From positions 496,001-560,000 of the forward strand of contig JADJRG010000029.1 of the NCBI GenBank assembly GCA_016712315.1: a stretch of 64,000 bases of DNA, written 5' to 3'. This stretch comes from Nannocystis sp. (lineage in GTDB: Bacteria; Myxococcota_A; Polyangia; Nannocystales; Nannocystaceae). Below the pieces are notes generated by a model. The model was not told the DNA's origin. It ran no database searches and saw nothing but the letters and a program-made list of their open reading frames with translations. Positions 8,719 through 16,979 of the stretch are shown here, one piece after another (the first letter of the stretch is position 1; every line of letters starts with the position of its first letter). The position numbers and the translations under genes were made by a program.

Positions 8719-10944
8719 CTAGAACTGGAGGGTGAGCCGGGGCTTGATGAGCTTCCCGCCGCGACGTTTGGGCTCGAAGCTCGCCTTCTTGAATTGGCGG
8801 GCGATGCAGGAGCGGAGCTCGCGCTCGATAGAAGAGTCTCCGACGTAGACCTCGACGATGCCGCCTGTGGGCTCGTTGATCTCGACCTTGACGCGGACGC
8901 GAAGGCCCCGCGGGGCGAGGGCGCGGCACTCGCGGAGGGCGAGGTCTTCAGGCCTCGGGCTGGTGGTCGTGAGGGTGGCGACTCCGAGGAAGTCACGGTT
9001 GACAGAGGGGGGCGGCGAGACGTCCGGGCCGGGCTGACGAGCGCGATCGGGGGGCTGTGGAGCGGCTGCTGCGGCGAGATCTTCGACGTGGGGCGGGAGA
9101 GCGTCGCTGGGCAGCTCGGCTGTGATGGGTTGATCGTGCGCACGCGCTAGGGGAGATGCATCAGCCACGGCCGGCTCTGGCTGCGGTTCGCCGGTCGGTA
9201 TGACGATATAGAGGAGTATCGGCAGGAGCATGGCGGCGGTCGCCAAGGCGATGACGCGTGGGCTGAGGTGGGCGCCGTTGCGGCGGCGGTTGCGGCGGCG
9301 CCCGCTCTGCTGCGTACGTCGACGGGCGAAGTAACGGGCAGCGGCGAGGCGCGCCTTGCCGAACGCGTGTGAGGCTGCAGAGGCAGCGGCGGAGGCTGAC
9401 GTCGCTGCGGCAGTGGCCGCTTGAGAGGAGGCGGCGACGAGGCGAGGCGAGAGCAGGCGGCGGTTGGGCCGCGGCGAGGCTTCTGGCGGCGGCTCTACGC
9501 CGGGCGGTAGGGTCGCTTCGTCCGTGGCTGCGGGGATCGGCTCGGTGATCGCGCGCGATGCCGGACCTTGGGGGCGCTCTGGCGGGGCCTCTTGGGCGGA
9601 TGGCTGCGGAGAATGATGACGGGCCGCGACTCGCTCCGCGGCGAGGCGAGCGAGCGACGTTCGCGCGAGGGTGGCGTCTGATTCTGGTTCGAGGGGCTTC
9701 GCCGGCTCCGCCGCGATCGGGAGCGGTGCGGTCAGCGGTTTCGCCTCGACGGCCTCACTCCAGAGGGGCCTCGGCGGCTCTACGGATCTCGGCAGCTGCG
9801 GCGCCGCAGTCAGAGGCTGGACGGCGCGACGAGGGGGATCTTCGGCCGGGAGTTGGACGTGGGCGTCGAAGAATTCGGCGAGGGTGTGGTTCGATGGGGC
9901 GCGCTCTGCGGGTTGATCGTGCGGTGGGGTTGCTGCGGCAGGGATCTCGTCGTCGAGGTCGAAGCGGAAGCGGAGCGGGCCGGGAGCGCGCGGCGCCAGA
10001 GCTGGATCGAGGGTGTTGCTGGTGGGTACAGGCGTGCGAGGTGCTGACGTCGCCACGAAGTGCTGGCGGTGCTCGTCTGCGGCGCGCTGGAAGCGCTCTC
10101 GCAGCGTGGCGGCGTCGCCAGCAGGATCCGCGTTGCCGGGATCGGCGGAGACGACTTCGTTGCCGGTTTCGGCAGCGGTGCTCGTGCTGTCGTGTGTTGC
10201 CGCTTCTTGTTCCGCGAAGAGGTCATCGAGGTCGTCAAGATCGTCGGTCACGAGGTTGCTGCGACGCTCGGATGTCGCCATGGGATCGCGGAAGAAAGGG
10301 GCGGGGCGGAGCGGAGTCTCTCGCTCTGCGATGGGCCCCTTGGGGGGCCGGCCCGCAGGTTGGCCGCGGGCAAACGCCTCAGTGAGCGCGGGCTCCGTGC
10401 GCGCGGCTACGGCGACGCGGGGCGGCTCGGCAGCGGCGGGCTCGTTGGGCGCTGGGTCAGCAGCGCGAGGCGGTCCGGCAACGGGGCCTTCAACGGCGGG
10501 CTCGTGGCGAGGATGGAGGTCGGCGGTGGATGTGGTCGTTGGTGCGGCAGAGATCGGCTGATCAGAGGCGGTGACCGGTGCGGCATCGCTGGAGCGCGGA
10601 CCAGGACGGATCGCGGCGAGTAGGGCGAGGATGGTCGCGACATCGCGGCTAGGGATCTCAAGGGCGCATGGAGCGCCACGTCGGAGCGGCAGCTTGAGCT
10701 GCACCCCCCAGCCCTCAGCGAGCAGCATGGCCCGCTCGACAGGGTGGAGGTCGAGCGGGCGGAAGGAGTCCCGGGCGGACGCGCGGGTCAGCACGTTCAA
10801 TTCGCCGTCGTGGACGAGCAGGTGGGTCTCGCCGAGCAGACCGTCGGGGCCGCCGCGCAGGGGGATGTGGTGCGAGACCCGGGACGGATCAGTCCCTTGG
10901 GGCAGGCTCGCGACTAGCTCACCGGGCAGCGGGCGTGAATCCAT
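8719..10944 (-). CDS. Single-pass membrane protein with AgmX/PglI- or TonB-like C-terminal domain
   Basis: A 741-residue protein in four parts. Residues 1-115 look like a small beta-rich domain, possibly PH-like (ETHLLVHDGELNVLTRAS, SFRPLDLH). Residues of about 115-530 are low-complexity Pro/Ala/Glu linker including DDLDDLDDLF. One membrane helix (IALATAAMLLPILLYIVI) follows a very basic RRRNRRRNG stretch, so the N-terminal bulk is cytoplasmic. The last 90 residues (CRALAPRGLRVRVKVEI through CIARQFKKASFEPK) match the C-terminal domain shared by AgmX/PglI proteins of myxobacteria and TonB: two cysteines and a G-x-V-x-V core. AgmX-type proteins act in gliding motility complexes and TonB in energy transfer; which applies here is open. 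ATG at 10944 precedes the conserved part. Confidence 0.65.
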   Translation of the reverse strand: MDSRPLPGELVASLPQGTDPSRVSHHIPLRGGPDGLLGETHLLVHDGELNVLTRASARDSFRPLDLHPVERAMLLAEGWGVQLKLPLRRGAPCALEIPSRDVATILALLAAIRPGPRSSDAAPVTASDQPISAAPTTTSTADLHPRHEPAVEGPVAGPPRAADPAPNEPAAAEPPRVAVAARTEPALTEAFARGQPAGRPPKGPIAERETPLRPAPFFRDPMATSERRSNLVTDDLDDLDDLFAEQEAATHDSTSTAAETGNEVVSADPGNADPAGDAATLRERFQRAADEHRQHFVATSAPRTPVPTSNTLDPALAPRAPGPLRFRFDLDDEIPAAATPPHDQPAERAPSNHTLAEFFDAHVQLPAEDPPRRAVQPLTAAPQLPRSVEPPRPLWSEAVEAKPLTAPLPIAAEPAKPLEPESDATLARTSLARLAAERVAARHHSPQPSAQEAPPERPQGPASRAITEPIPAATDEATLPPGVEPPPEASPRPNRRLLSPRLVAASSQAATAAATSASAAASAASHAFGKARLAAARYFARRRTQQSGRRRNRRRNGAHLSPRVIALATAAMLLPILLYIVIPTGEPQPEPAVADASPLARAHDQPITAELPSDALPPHVEDLAAAAAPQPPDRARQPGPDVSPPPSVNRDFLGVATLTTTSPRPEDLALRECRALAPRGLRVRVKVEINEPTGGIVEVYVGDSSIERELRSCIARQFKKASFEPKRRGGKLIKPRLTLQF

Positions 10945-11303
10945 GGCGGGCAGATTGTAGCGGAGGCGACCGGTCAGGGCGGGTCTTTGTCGGCGATCGC
11001 TCGTCGCTCGTCGCCCGCGATGTGGCCGTCGGAGTGCGCTGAGGGACGCCACATCTTCGCCTGACCGTTCGGACTGGTGGGGGCAATTTCTGGAGAATTC
11101 GGCCGTTCCGGGGCCATGTGCCGACGGTGGGCGCTTGTTGACCTTCGAGATCGATCCATGGAGCTCCAGTCACTGAGATCGGCTCACTGAGATCGGCTCG
11201 CTGAGATCGGCTCACTGAGATCGGCTCACTGAGATCGGCTCACTGAGATCGGCTCACTGCGGTCGATCCGCGGAGCGCAGCCTGTGGCGGCCAGAGCGCC
11301 GGA
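10945..11303. other. Intergenic region of 359 bases with a short tandem repeat
   Basis: The only gap over 300 bases. It separates two minus-strand genes, the amidase and the AgmX-like gene. It holds a 14-base direct repeat at 11173-11256 and otherwise no recognised gene or RNA. Short open frames here have biased composition and no start signal. A promoter for the AgmX-like gene should lie here, but none stood out. Confidence 0.6.
11173..11256. repeat. Six tandem copies of a 14-bp unit (CTGAGATCGGCTCA)
   Basis: Six head-to-tail units at 11173, 11187, 11201, 11215, 11229 and 11243. Five are identical and the second ends in G instead of A. Decayed copies flank both sides. Within each unit TGAG and CTCA are inverted around ATCGG, so every unit can fold into a tiny hairpin. 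There are no spacers, which excludes a CRISPR array. Confidence 0.9.
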
Positions 11304-12758
11304 TCAGAGGCCGGGCGGATTCGCTCGATGCCAGCCGCCGAACGACTCTTCAAGGGCGCTGGCGACGGCGACCGTGAGGTGATCGTCGCCGCGGCGGCCG
11401 ATCACTTGAACCGCGACGGGGAGGCCGTGGCGATCACGGGCGATCGGGAGGGTCGTGGAGGGCAGCTCGAGGACGTTGAAGAGGCCCGTGCAGACGAAGT
11501 CGAGGGGGGTGAACATGGGCCCGTAGTGGCGAGGTGCGGGGCGTGTGTAGGGAGGATGAAGGAGGACGCCGCGCGGGCCTAAGATCTGCTCGAGCTCGGC
11601 TCGGAGGGCGCGCCCGGCGGCGACCATTTGGTCGACCTTGCCTGGGACTAACTTCGTGAGCTTCTCGGCGGCGACGACGGCGAGGGCCGGGAAGGTGTGG
11701 TGCGAGCGGCCGAGGAGGAGCTTGAAGATCTCTCGGCCGACCCGGAGAGGGGCGCCGTCGCCGAGGATGTCGCCGTAGCTGGGGCCGCCTGCGCTCGACA
11801 TCATCGCGCTCCAGATCATGAAGGCGCGGCGGAGTCGGCGGGGATCGAGCTCGGCGATCGTGGCGCCTCGATCGGCGAGCGCTACGGCGGCGCTGTGCAC
11901 GGCGCGGCGCATGACAGCGCGGACGCGCGGGCCGTTGGTCTCAACCGGATAGACGACGACGTCGCGGAGATCGACGGCGCCAGGATCGCCGAGATCGAAG
12001 GGGCGCGTGACCGGGTCGACGCCGTCAGGGCCGCTGATCACGCGGAGGATCGGCATGATGTCGGCGCAGCGGCGGGCGAGGGGGCCGCAGACGAGGTAGG
12101 CGCTGAGATCCCCCTCCGCGCGCGGCCAGAAGCCGGTGTTGGGGACGAGGCGGCCGCTCGGCTTGTGACCGACGACGCCGCAGAAGGCGGCTGGGATCCG
12201 GATCGATCCGCCGACGTCGGCGCCGAGGGCGAAGGGGACGCCGCCGGCGGCGACGATCGCTCCGTCTCCGCCGCTCGATCCGCCGCTGGTGCGCCGGAGA
12301 TCCCACGGGTTGCGGGTTCGGCCGTAGATGTCGTTGTAAGTCTCCATCCAGAGGCCGCCCTCCGGCACGTTGGTCGTGCCGACGAGGATCGCTCCGGCGG
12401 CGCGGAGGCGGCGGATGGTCTCTGCGTCGCTGTCCGCGCGGACATGGCGCCGAGACCAGATCCCGCCGCTCAGCGGCATGCCCGCGGCGGCGATGTACTC
12501 CTTGGCGGTGAAGGGGATCCCGAGCAGGGGGGGGAGCGCGGCGGGATCTTCGGCGCTGGCGATGCGGGCCTCGGCGGCGCGCGCTTCGTCCCGGGCGGCG
12601 GCGTAGCGCTCAGCGATGACGGCGTTGATGAGCGGGTTGACGGCCTCGATCCTGCGGATGTGGGCGTCGACGAGCTCGACCGGGGAGAGGGTCCGTGCGC
12701 GGAGGCGACGCCCGAGCTCCGCGATGGAGGCGTCGATGAGTGGGCTGTCGTCAGACAC
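11304..12758 (-). CDS. Amidase-signature family hydrolase (fatty-acid-amide-hydrolase-like)
   Basis: A 484-residue enzyme with the full Ser-cisSer-Lys triad of the amidase signature family. The lysine lies in GIPFTAKEYI near residue 87, the first serine in TSGGSSGGDGA at about 161-171, and the nucleophile serine in DVGGSIRIPAAFCG near residue 186. The family hydrolyses amides in many settings: indoleacetamide, fatty amides, peptide amides, or Glu-tRNA amidation by GatA. The absence of gatB and gatC neighbours and the C-terminal LGPRGVLLHPPYTRPAPRH argue against GatA. The likely role is amide catabolism. It starts at GTG 12758 with TAGATT six bases upstream. The neighbour yebC is divergent. 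Confidence 0.87.
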   Translation of the reverse strand: MSDDSPLIDASIAELGRRLRARTLSPVELVDAHIRRIEAVNPLINAVIAERYAAARDEARAAEARIASAEDPAALPPLLGIPFTAKEYIAAAGMPLSGGIWSRRHVRADSDAETIRRLRAAGAILVGTTNVPEGGLWMETYNDIYGRTRNPWDLRRTSGGSSGGDGAIVAAGGVPFALGADVGGSIRIPAAFCGVVGHKPSGRLVPNTGFWPRAEGDLSAYLVCGPLARRCADIMPILRVISGPDGVDPVTRPFDLGDPGAVDLRDVVVYPVETNGPRVRAVMRRAVHSAAVALADRGATIAELDPRRLRRAFMIWSAMMSSAGGPSYGDILGDGAPLRVGREIFKLLLGRSHHTFPALAVVAAEKLTKLVPGKVDQMVAAGRALRAELEQILGPRGVLLHPPYTRPAPRHYGPMFTPLDFVCTGLFNVLELPSTTLPIARDRHGLPVAVQVIGRRGDDHLTVAVASALEESFGGWHRANPPGL

Positions 12759-12764
12759 CGGCTG

Positions 12765-12770
12765 AATCTA
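12765..12770 (-). promoter_or_regulatory. Candidate -10 element TAGATT for the amidase gene
   Basis: On the minus strand TAGATT lies 6 bases before the GTG at 12758, predicting a leaderless transcript. Confidence 0.4.
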
Positions 12771-12873
12771 GATCGACCTGGGGCTGACCGCTCAGGAGAT
12801 CGCGCGGCGGGGAGGTGAGAGGATCGAGTCCCCCCCGTTCCCGGCCAGCGGGCCCCTGTGGTAGAGGGTGGCG

Positions 12874-13620
12874 ATGTCCGGCCACAGCAAATGGTCCACG
12901 ATTAAGCGCAAGAAGGCGCTCGTCGACGCGAAGAAGGGCAAGATCTTCACGAAGATCGCCCGCGAGATCATGGTCGCGGCGAAGGAAGGCGGCGCTGATC
13001 CCTCCGGGAATCCGCGCCTGCGCCTCGCGTTGGTCCAGGCGCGCGCCGCGAACATGCCGCGGGAGAACCAAGAGCGGGCGATCAAAAAAGGCACCGGGGA
13101 CGGCGGTACCGTGACCTTTGAGGGGTTCGTGTACGAGGGGCGCGGGCCCCAGGGATCGAGCTTCTTGATCGAGGGGCTGACCGACAACCGCAACCGGACG
13201 GTCGCAGAGATCCGGATGATCTTGAGCAAGGGCGGCGGTGAGATGGTGACGAGCGGGGCGATCTCGTGGATGTTCGATCGCCGCGGGGTGATCGAGATCG
13301 CGAAGGAGGCGATCGCGGAGGACGCGCTGATGGAGCGGGCGCTGGGGGCCGGGGCGGAGGATATCCAGGACTGGGGCGGCTCGTGGGGGGTGCTCTGCGC
13401 GCCTACGGACTTCGCGGCGGTGCAGGGCGAGCTGAGTGATCTCGAGCCGACCGCCGGGATCCGCTACTTGATCAAGCCGGAGAACGAGCGCGAGATCGAG
13501 GGGGCAGCGGCGATCTCCGTGGCGAAGCTGTGGTCGATCCTCGACGAACACGATGACGTGCAGGCTTGCTACTGCAACGCGAGCCTGCCGGACGAGGTGA
13601 TGGAGGAGTACGGGCCCTGA
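12874..13620 (+). CDS. yebC: YebC/PmpR-family protein (TACO1-type translation or transcription factor)
   Basis: A 248-residue member of the YebC/TACO1 family. It opens with MSGHSKWSTIKRKKALVDAKKG, the diagnostic N-terminus, then FTKIAREIMVAAKEGG, NMPRENQERAIKKG and EGFVYEGRGPQG. Members were described as transcription regulators and more recently as factors that help ribosomes through difficult peptides. The conserved start favours ATG 12874 over GTG 12868, with GAGGG five bases upstream. yebC-ruvC-ruvA is a common bacterial order: ruvC starts 2 bases after this stop and ruvA overlaps ruvC. Co-occurrence with efp at the other end of the window is consistent with a translation role but is not evidence for it. 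Confidence 0.93.
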   Translation: MSGHSKWSTIKRKKALVDAKKGKIFTKIAREIMVAAKEGGADPSGNPRLRLALVQARAANMPRENQERAIKKGTGDGGTVTFEGFVYEGRGPQGSSFLIEGLTDNRNRTVAEIRMILSKGGGEMVTSGAISWMFDRRGVIEIAKEAIAEDALMERALGAGAEDIQDWGGSWGVLCAPTDFAAVQGELSDLEPTAGIRYLIKPENEREIEGAAAISVAKLWSILDEHDDVQACYCNASLPDEVMEEYGP

Positions 13621-13622
13621 GG

Positions 13623-14108
13623 GTGCTTGGGATCGATCCGGGGACCCGGTTGGTCGGCTACGGGGTGGTCGACCACGCGGGGCCGACGATCACCTACGTT
13701 GAATGCGGCGTGCTGAAGATCTCGACGGAGCAGGCGATGGCGCGTCGGCTCCGCCAGATCGCGGACGGGATCGCGGAGGTGATCCGGGAGCTCTCTCCCG
13801 GGGTGATGGCGCTCGAGGCGGCGTTTCACGGGGTGAACGCTTCGTCGGCGTTGAAGCTGGGGCAGGCGCGTGGGGCGATCATGGTGGTCGCGGCGGTCCA
13901 TGATCTGGCGGTGTTTGAGTACCCGCCGGCGATGGTGAAGAAGGCGGTGGTGGGGCACGGCCGGGCGACGAAGGAGGAGATCGCGGCCCGGGTGCAGCTG
14001 CTCTGTCACCTGCGTCGACCGCCGACGGCCGACGCCGCCGATGCGCTGGCGATCGCGATCTGCCACGGGCACACTGGGCCGGCCCGAGGCGGGCAGGAGC
14101 GGCGATGA
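13623..14108 (+). CDS. ruvC: Crossover junction endodeoxyribonuclease RuvC
   Basis: Holliday junction resolvase of 161 residues with an RNase H-like fold. The four acidic catalytic residues are visible: Asp5 in GIDPGT, Glu65 in MALEAAFHG, and Asp137 and Asp140 in TADAADALAIAICH. GTG 13623 follows the yebC stop by two bases. The bases before it read CTG AGG, so initiation at CTG 13617 would give the more usual MRVLGIDPG opening but would be non-canonical. The second acidic region is usually IEEVFFAKN; here it is LEAAFHGVN, a modest divergence. Translation is coupled to ruvA through ATGA. Confidence 0.93.
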   Translation: MLGIDPGTRLVGYGVVDHAGPTITYVECGVLKISTEQAMARRLRQIADGIAEVIRELSPGVMALEAAFHGVNASSALKLGQARGAIMVVAAVHDLAVFEYPPAMVKKAVVGHGRATKEEIAARVQLLCHLRRPPTADAADALAIAICHGHTGPARGGQERR

Positions 14109-14734
14109 TCGGATGGCTCTCGGGCAAGGTGCTGCACCGCGACTCTCGCGGTGGATCGGTGGTGTTGGATGTCGGCGGGGTGGGCTACGAGGTGCGGGTG
14201 TCGATCCAGACGCTGGCCGCGGTGGGTGAGCCGGGTAGCGGCTGCTCGCTGTGGATCTACACGCACGTGCGGGAAGACGCGCTGGCGCTGTTCGGCTTCT
14301 CGTCGCCGGCCGAGAAGGAGCTGTTCTTGCTCCTACTCGATGTCCCCAAGGTCGGGCCGAAGAACGCGATGGCGGTGCTCGGGGGGCTGCCGCTGGGGGA
14401 GCTGGCGCGGTCGCTGGCGAGCGGCGAGCACGGCACGCTGCAGAAGATCCCAGGGATCGGCAAGAAGACAGCGGAGCAGATCGTGCTGTCGCTCAAGGAC
14501 AAGGTGCAGGCGCTGGCGGCGCTGTATCCGGAGGCGGGCGTCGCGGCCGCGTCTCCGGCGCCCGTGAGCGAGGACGAGGGGATCGTGGGGGAGGCGAAGA
14601 TGGTGCTGGAGGGGCTGGGTTGGCGCGCCCGCGAGGTGGACGCGGCGCTGGCGAAGGTGTCGAGCGGGGACGGAAAGGCGCCGTCGATCGATGAGCTGGT
14701 GCGGCGCGCGTTGGCCCAGCTGATGGAGCGTTAG
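14105..14734 (+). CDS. ruvA: Holliday junction branch migration protein RuvA
   Basis: A 209-residue DNA-binding subunit of the RuvAB branch-migration complex. It shows domain I (MIGWLSGKVLHRD, VVLDVGGVGYEVRVS, WIYTHVREDALALFGF) and domain II with two helix-hairpin-helix motifs (LLDVPKVGPKNAMAVLGG and LQKIPGIGKKTAEQIVLSL). Domain III at residues of about 160-209 contacts RuvB. Its ATG overlaps the ruvC TGA. ruvB, often the next gene, is absent: the next gene runs the other way and begins 6 bases away, so RuvB must be encoded elsewhere. Confidence 0.94.
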   Translation: MIGWLSGKVLHRDSRGGSVVLDVGGVGYEVRVSIQTLAAVGEPGSGCSLWIYTHVREDALALFGFSSPAEKELFLLLLDVPKVGPKNAMAVLGGLPLGELARSLASGEHGTLQKIPGIGKKTAEQIVLSLKDKVQALAALYPEAGVAAASPAPVSEDEGIVGEAKMVLEGLGWRAREVDAALAKVSSGDGKAPSIDELVRRALAQLMER

Positions 14735-14740
14735 GCGGCC

Positions 14741-15538
14741 TCAGTTGCCGCCGCCGCGGTGATGATGGAGCGCCGCGAGCGGTGAGGGGAGCGTGACGCG
14801 GAGCTCGATCCCCGAGGCGGCGAAGCTGACGGGTTGGGCGCTGACCTCAGCGACCGCTGCGCGGATGAGCGGGAGCCCGCGGCCGATCTGCTCGATGAGA
14901 CCGAGGCCGCGGGCGACGGCTGCGAGCAGGGGGTTGCGGGGGAGCGATAGGCTGCCGTGCTGCGCGAGCTCGTCGAGAGGGAGCGGGGCGGGGAGGCCGC
15001 CTGGGCTCGAGATCTCGAGTCGATCATCGAAGATCCGGAGGCCGATCCGGCCGCTGAGGCGGAGATCGCGGTGAACGAGGGCGTTGGTGAGGGCCTCTCG
15101 CACGGCCTCTTCGGGGTATTCGAGGCGGAGCTCGCCCGGCCGCAGGAGGTCGGGCACAGCGCGTGTGTGCGCACGGACGAAGGCGAGCGCTTGGCCGAGC
15201 AGGGCGCGAAGATCTCCCTCGAGATCGCCGCGGGCGGTGATCGGATCGGCGAGGCTCTTGCCGGCGATCCGGACGGCGCTGAGGCCCCACTCCGGGCGGT
15301 GAAGTTGAGGCAATGTCCCAAAGGACATGAGCCCAGCGATCGATGGTTGCGGGCCGCCGCTGACGGCGACGAGCAGGCCGACGCGGGTGGCGAGCTGTTC
15401 GGCGCCGAGGCTCGCGGCGAGATTGGGCGCGCGCTGGCGGAGATAGGCGGCGAGGGCGTCGAGATCGAGGTCTTCAAGGGTGGCGCCGGGGACGGCGCTG
15501 CGCTCAAACCCGATCGGTGCGGGGGCGATGAGTGCCAC
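14741..15538 (-). CDS. Short COG2865-like regulator with GHKL ATPase domain
   Basis: A 265-residue protein. The C-terminal half has the ATPase fold of AlbA/RecG-like predicted regulators: an N-box EEAVREALTNALVHRDL with Glu, Asn and His-Arg-Asp, then ISSPGGLPAPL, PRNPLLAAV and GLGLIEQIGRGL, which form the ATP lid. The N-terminal half corresponds to the second part of such proteins (LLVAVSGGPQPSIAGLMSFG). The first Schlafen/AlbA_2 DNA-binding part is reduced or missing. GTG 15538 is chosen because the frame upstream loses natural composition and enters the promoter region of the divergent lipoprotein gene. The gene is convergent with ruvA, six bases apart. Targets are unknown. Confidence 0.75.
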   Translation of the reverse strand: MALIAPAPIGFERSAVPGATLEDLDLDALAAYLRQRAPNLAASLGAEQLATRVGLLVAVSGGPQPSIAGLMSFGTLPQLHRPEWGLSAVRIAGKSLADPITARGDLEGDLRALLGQALAFVRAHTRAVPDLLRPGELRLEYPEEAVREALTNALVHRDLRLSGRIGLRIFDDRLEISSPGGLPAPLPLDELAQHGSLSLPRNPLLAAVARGLGLIEQIGRGLPLIRAAVAEVSAQPVSFAASGIELRVTLPSPLAALHHHRGGGN

Positions 15539-15672
15539 GGTGAGGCTTCGGTCCAGTAGGGTAGCGCGAGCAAGGGGCGCGTGGAGGGTCGTCCTGTGCC
15601 ACGCGGTGGGGGTGGAGAACCCCAGCTTGAGAAAAAGTAGCGGGGCTGCTCTCGTTCGTGGGAGGAAATTTG

Positions 15673-15681
15673 TGTTAGGGT
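15673..15681 (+). promoter_or_regulatory. Candidate extended -10 promoter (TGTTAGGGT)
   Basis: TAGGGT at 15676-15681 is preceded by TG one base away, the extended -10 arrangement. Transcription would start near 15688, leaving a short leader that holds GAGG about 7 bases before the ATG at 15704. Confidence 0.4.
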
Positions 15682-15703
15682 CCCTTCCGCTCGAGGTCCA
15701 GAA

Positions 15704-16090
15704 ATGATGCGATCTACGCTCCGAATGCTCACCCTCATCGCTCTTTCGACCGCCTTCCTTGGCTGTAAGTCCAAGGGAGACTCCGGCTTCGCCCCGTGTG
15801 ACAACGACTACACCCTCCGTGATAAGCGCTGCGTGCTCAAGACCGTCGCTGACTTCGACGCGTGCACGTCCGCGGGGGGCGTCGATTCGACGACGGCGCA
15901 CCAGATCGCGGGGCGCCTAGGCCTGAAGTTCTATGGCCAGGATATGGGCCTGACGCAGGACGCGCGGCAGAAGGGCAAGCTCTTCACCAGCATCTATCCG
16001 CAGCAGTGCAACAACCTGAAGAATGTCTGGGGCTGCTACCAGACGGCGACTCGCTCGGCGGATCCGTCGACAGAGCCGCTCTGCCAGTGA
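15704..16090 (+). CDS. Small Cys-containing lipoprotein of unknown function
   Basis: A 128-residue protein with a clear lipoprotein signal: MMRSTLRML, a hydrophobic core and the lipobox AFLGC, which puts the lipid on Cys21. The mature part contains six further cysteines, likely paired (FAPCDNDY, KRCVLK, FDACTS, QQCNN, WGCYQ and the penultimate C). The serine and lysines after the lipid cysteine do not give a strong inner membrane retention signal. No family was recognised. The protein stands alone between two divergent or convergent genes, so context gives no function. ATG 15707 is an equally possible start. Confidence 0.75.
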   Translation: MMRSTLRMLTLIALSTAFLGCKSKGDSGFAPCDNDYTLRDKRCVLKTVADFDACTSAGGVDSTTAHQIAGRLGLKFYGQDMGLTQDARQKGKLFTSIYPQQCNNLKNVWGCYQTATRSADPSTEPLCQ

Positions 16091-16111
16091 GTCGCGCCGC
16101 CGGTCGCGGCT

Positions 16112-16501
16112 CTATGCCGATCCTCGTCGTGGGAGCGTGAGCCCTTCGGCGAGGAGGGTCGTCCAGCCAGCGATGAGGCAGACCCCACCGATCGGGGTCA
16201 CCGCGCCCAGGGCGCGTGGGGCGCCTAGCGCGACGGCGTAGAGGGTCCCGGAGAAGATCAGGACGCCGACGCAGAAGAGCGCGAGGGTGATCGACCTCCG
16301 CGAGCGGGGCTCGCTGAGCGTCCAGATCCCGAGGGTGAGGATCACGACGGCGTGTACTTGTTGGTAGTGCGCTGCGGTCTGCCAGATCTCGAGGGACCGC
16401 GCGTCGATGGCGCCGCGCAGGGCGTGGGCGCCGAAGGCCCCTGCGGCGACGCCAAGGGCGCCGAAGAGGGCGCCGAGGATGATTCCAAGGCGGCCGCTCA
16501 T
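16112..16501 (-). CDS. DUF423 family integral membrane protein
   Basis: A 129-residue protein with four predicted membrane helices. The first opens with the family signature GALFGALGVAAGAFGAHALR, followed by a WQTAAHYQQVHAVV loop and a C-terminal GAVTPIGGVCLIAGW. DUF423 proteins (YgdD/YwdK) are widespread and functionally unassigned. Length matches the family at about 120-130. Its ATG overlaps the TGA of the upstream lipoprotein gene by four bases (ATGA), so the two are translationally coupled. Confidence 0.9.
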   Translation of the reverse strand: MSGRLGIILGALFGALGVAAGAFGAHALRGAIDARSLEIWQTAAHYQQVHAVVILTLGIWTLSEPRSRRSITLALFCVGVLIFSGTLYAVALGAPRALGAVTPIGGVCLIAGWTTLLAEGLTLPRRGSA

Positions 16502-16977
16502 CGCGCCTCCAAGATCGGCCGAGAGATCAACTGACGCTCGATCCAGGGGCGAAAGGGCTCTTCGACGCCGTCAGGTCGGCGGACCAGGTAACGATCGTCG
16601 CCGAAGAAGGAGCCCGTGGCGATCTCGCGGAGCCATTGGTCGAGATCGTCGATGTCGCGGCCGAGCCAGAGGGTCTTGGTGGTGAGCATGTTCGCGAAGT
16701 CGTGGCCGCTGTAGCGGCGCGGCGGCTTGTTCGGGCCGCGGTGGACCAGGAAGAAGAAGTCGCTCGCGGCGACAATATCGAGGGCGCGGGCGATCGGCGG
16801 GGCGAGGGCGTTGCGGCCGCCTCGAGACTTCTCGACCTCGCGCTGGTTGAAGCGATCCGCGCGCTCACCCTGGCTCGTGATGATCGATTGGAGGCGCGGT
16901 TGCAGGGCGTCGGGGTCACAGGCGCACGTGAGGCAGAGGAGGATCAACGCGCGGCCTCGCACCTGCGAGCTAGCCAT
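16498..16977 (-). CDS. DUF5329-like lipoprotein
   Basis: A 159-residue exported protein. The start is followed by a short hydrophobic core and two cysteines (LCLTCACDP), either of which could carry the lipid. The mature part resembles DUF5329: a helix ending in ALDIVAASDFFFLVHRG, a central YSGHDFANMLTTKTLWLG, then WLREIATGSFFGDDRYLV and a closing WIERQL. In that family a cytoplasmic-like helix-loop-strand unit precedes a conserved Trp-Leu near the end. The match is by eye and moderate. Transcription probably starts at TAGCCT six bases before the ATG. That element is part of a palindrome shared with the divergent rarA promoter. Confidence 0.6.
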   Translation of the reverse strand: MASSQVRGRALILLCLTCACDPDALQPRLQSIITSQGERADRFNQREVEKSRGGRNALAPPIARALDIVAASDFFFLVHRGPNKPPRRYSGHDFANMLTTKTLWLGRDIDDLDQWLREIATGSFFGDDRYLVRRPDGVEEPFRPWIERQLISRPILEAR

Positions 16978-16979
16978 GC

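Noticed and set aside
11173..11256. Possible CRISPR array
   Set aside because: The unit is 14 bases, directly tandem, without spacers and without cas genes nearby.
11304..12758. GatA of the Glu-tRNA amidotransferase
   Set aside because: There are no gatB or gatC genes beside it, and the C-terminal region differs from GatA.
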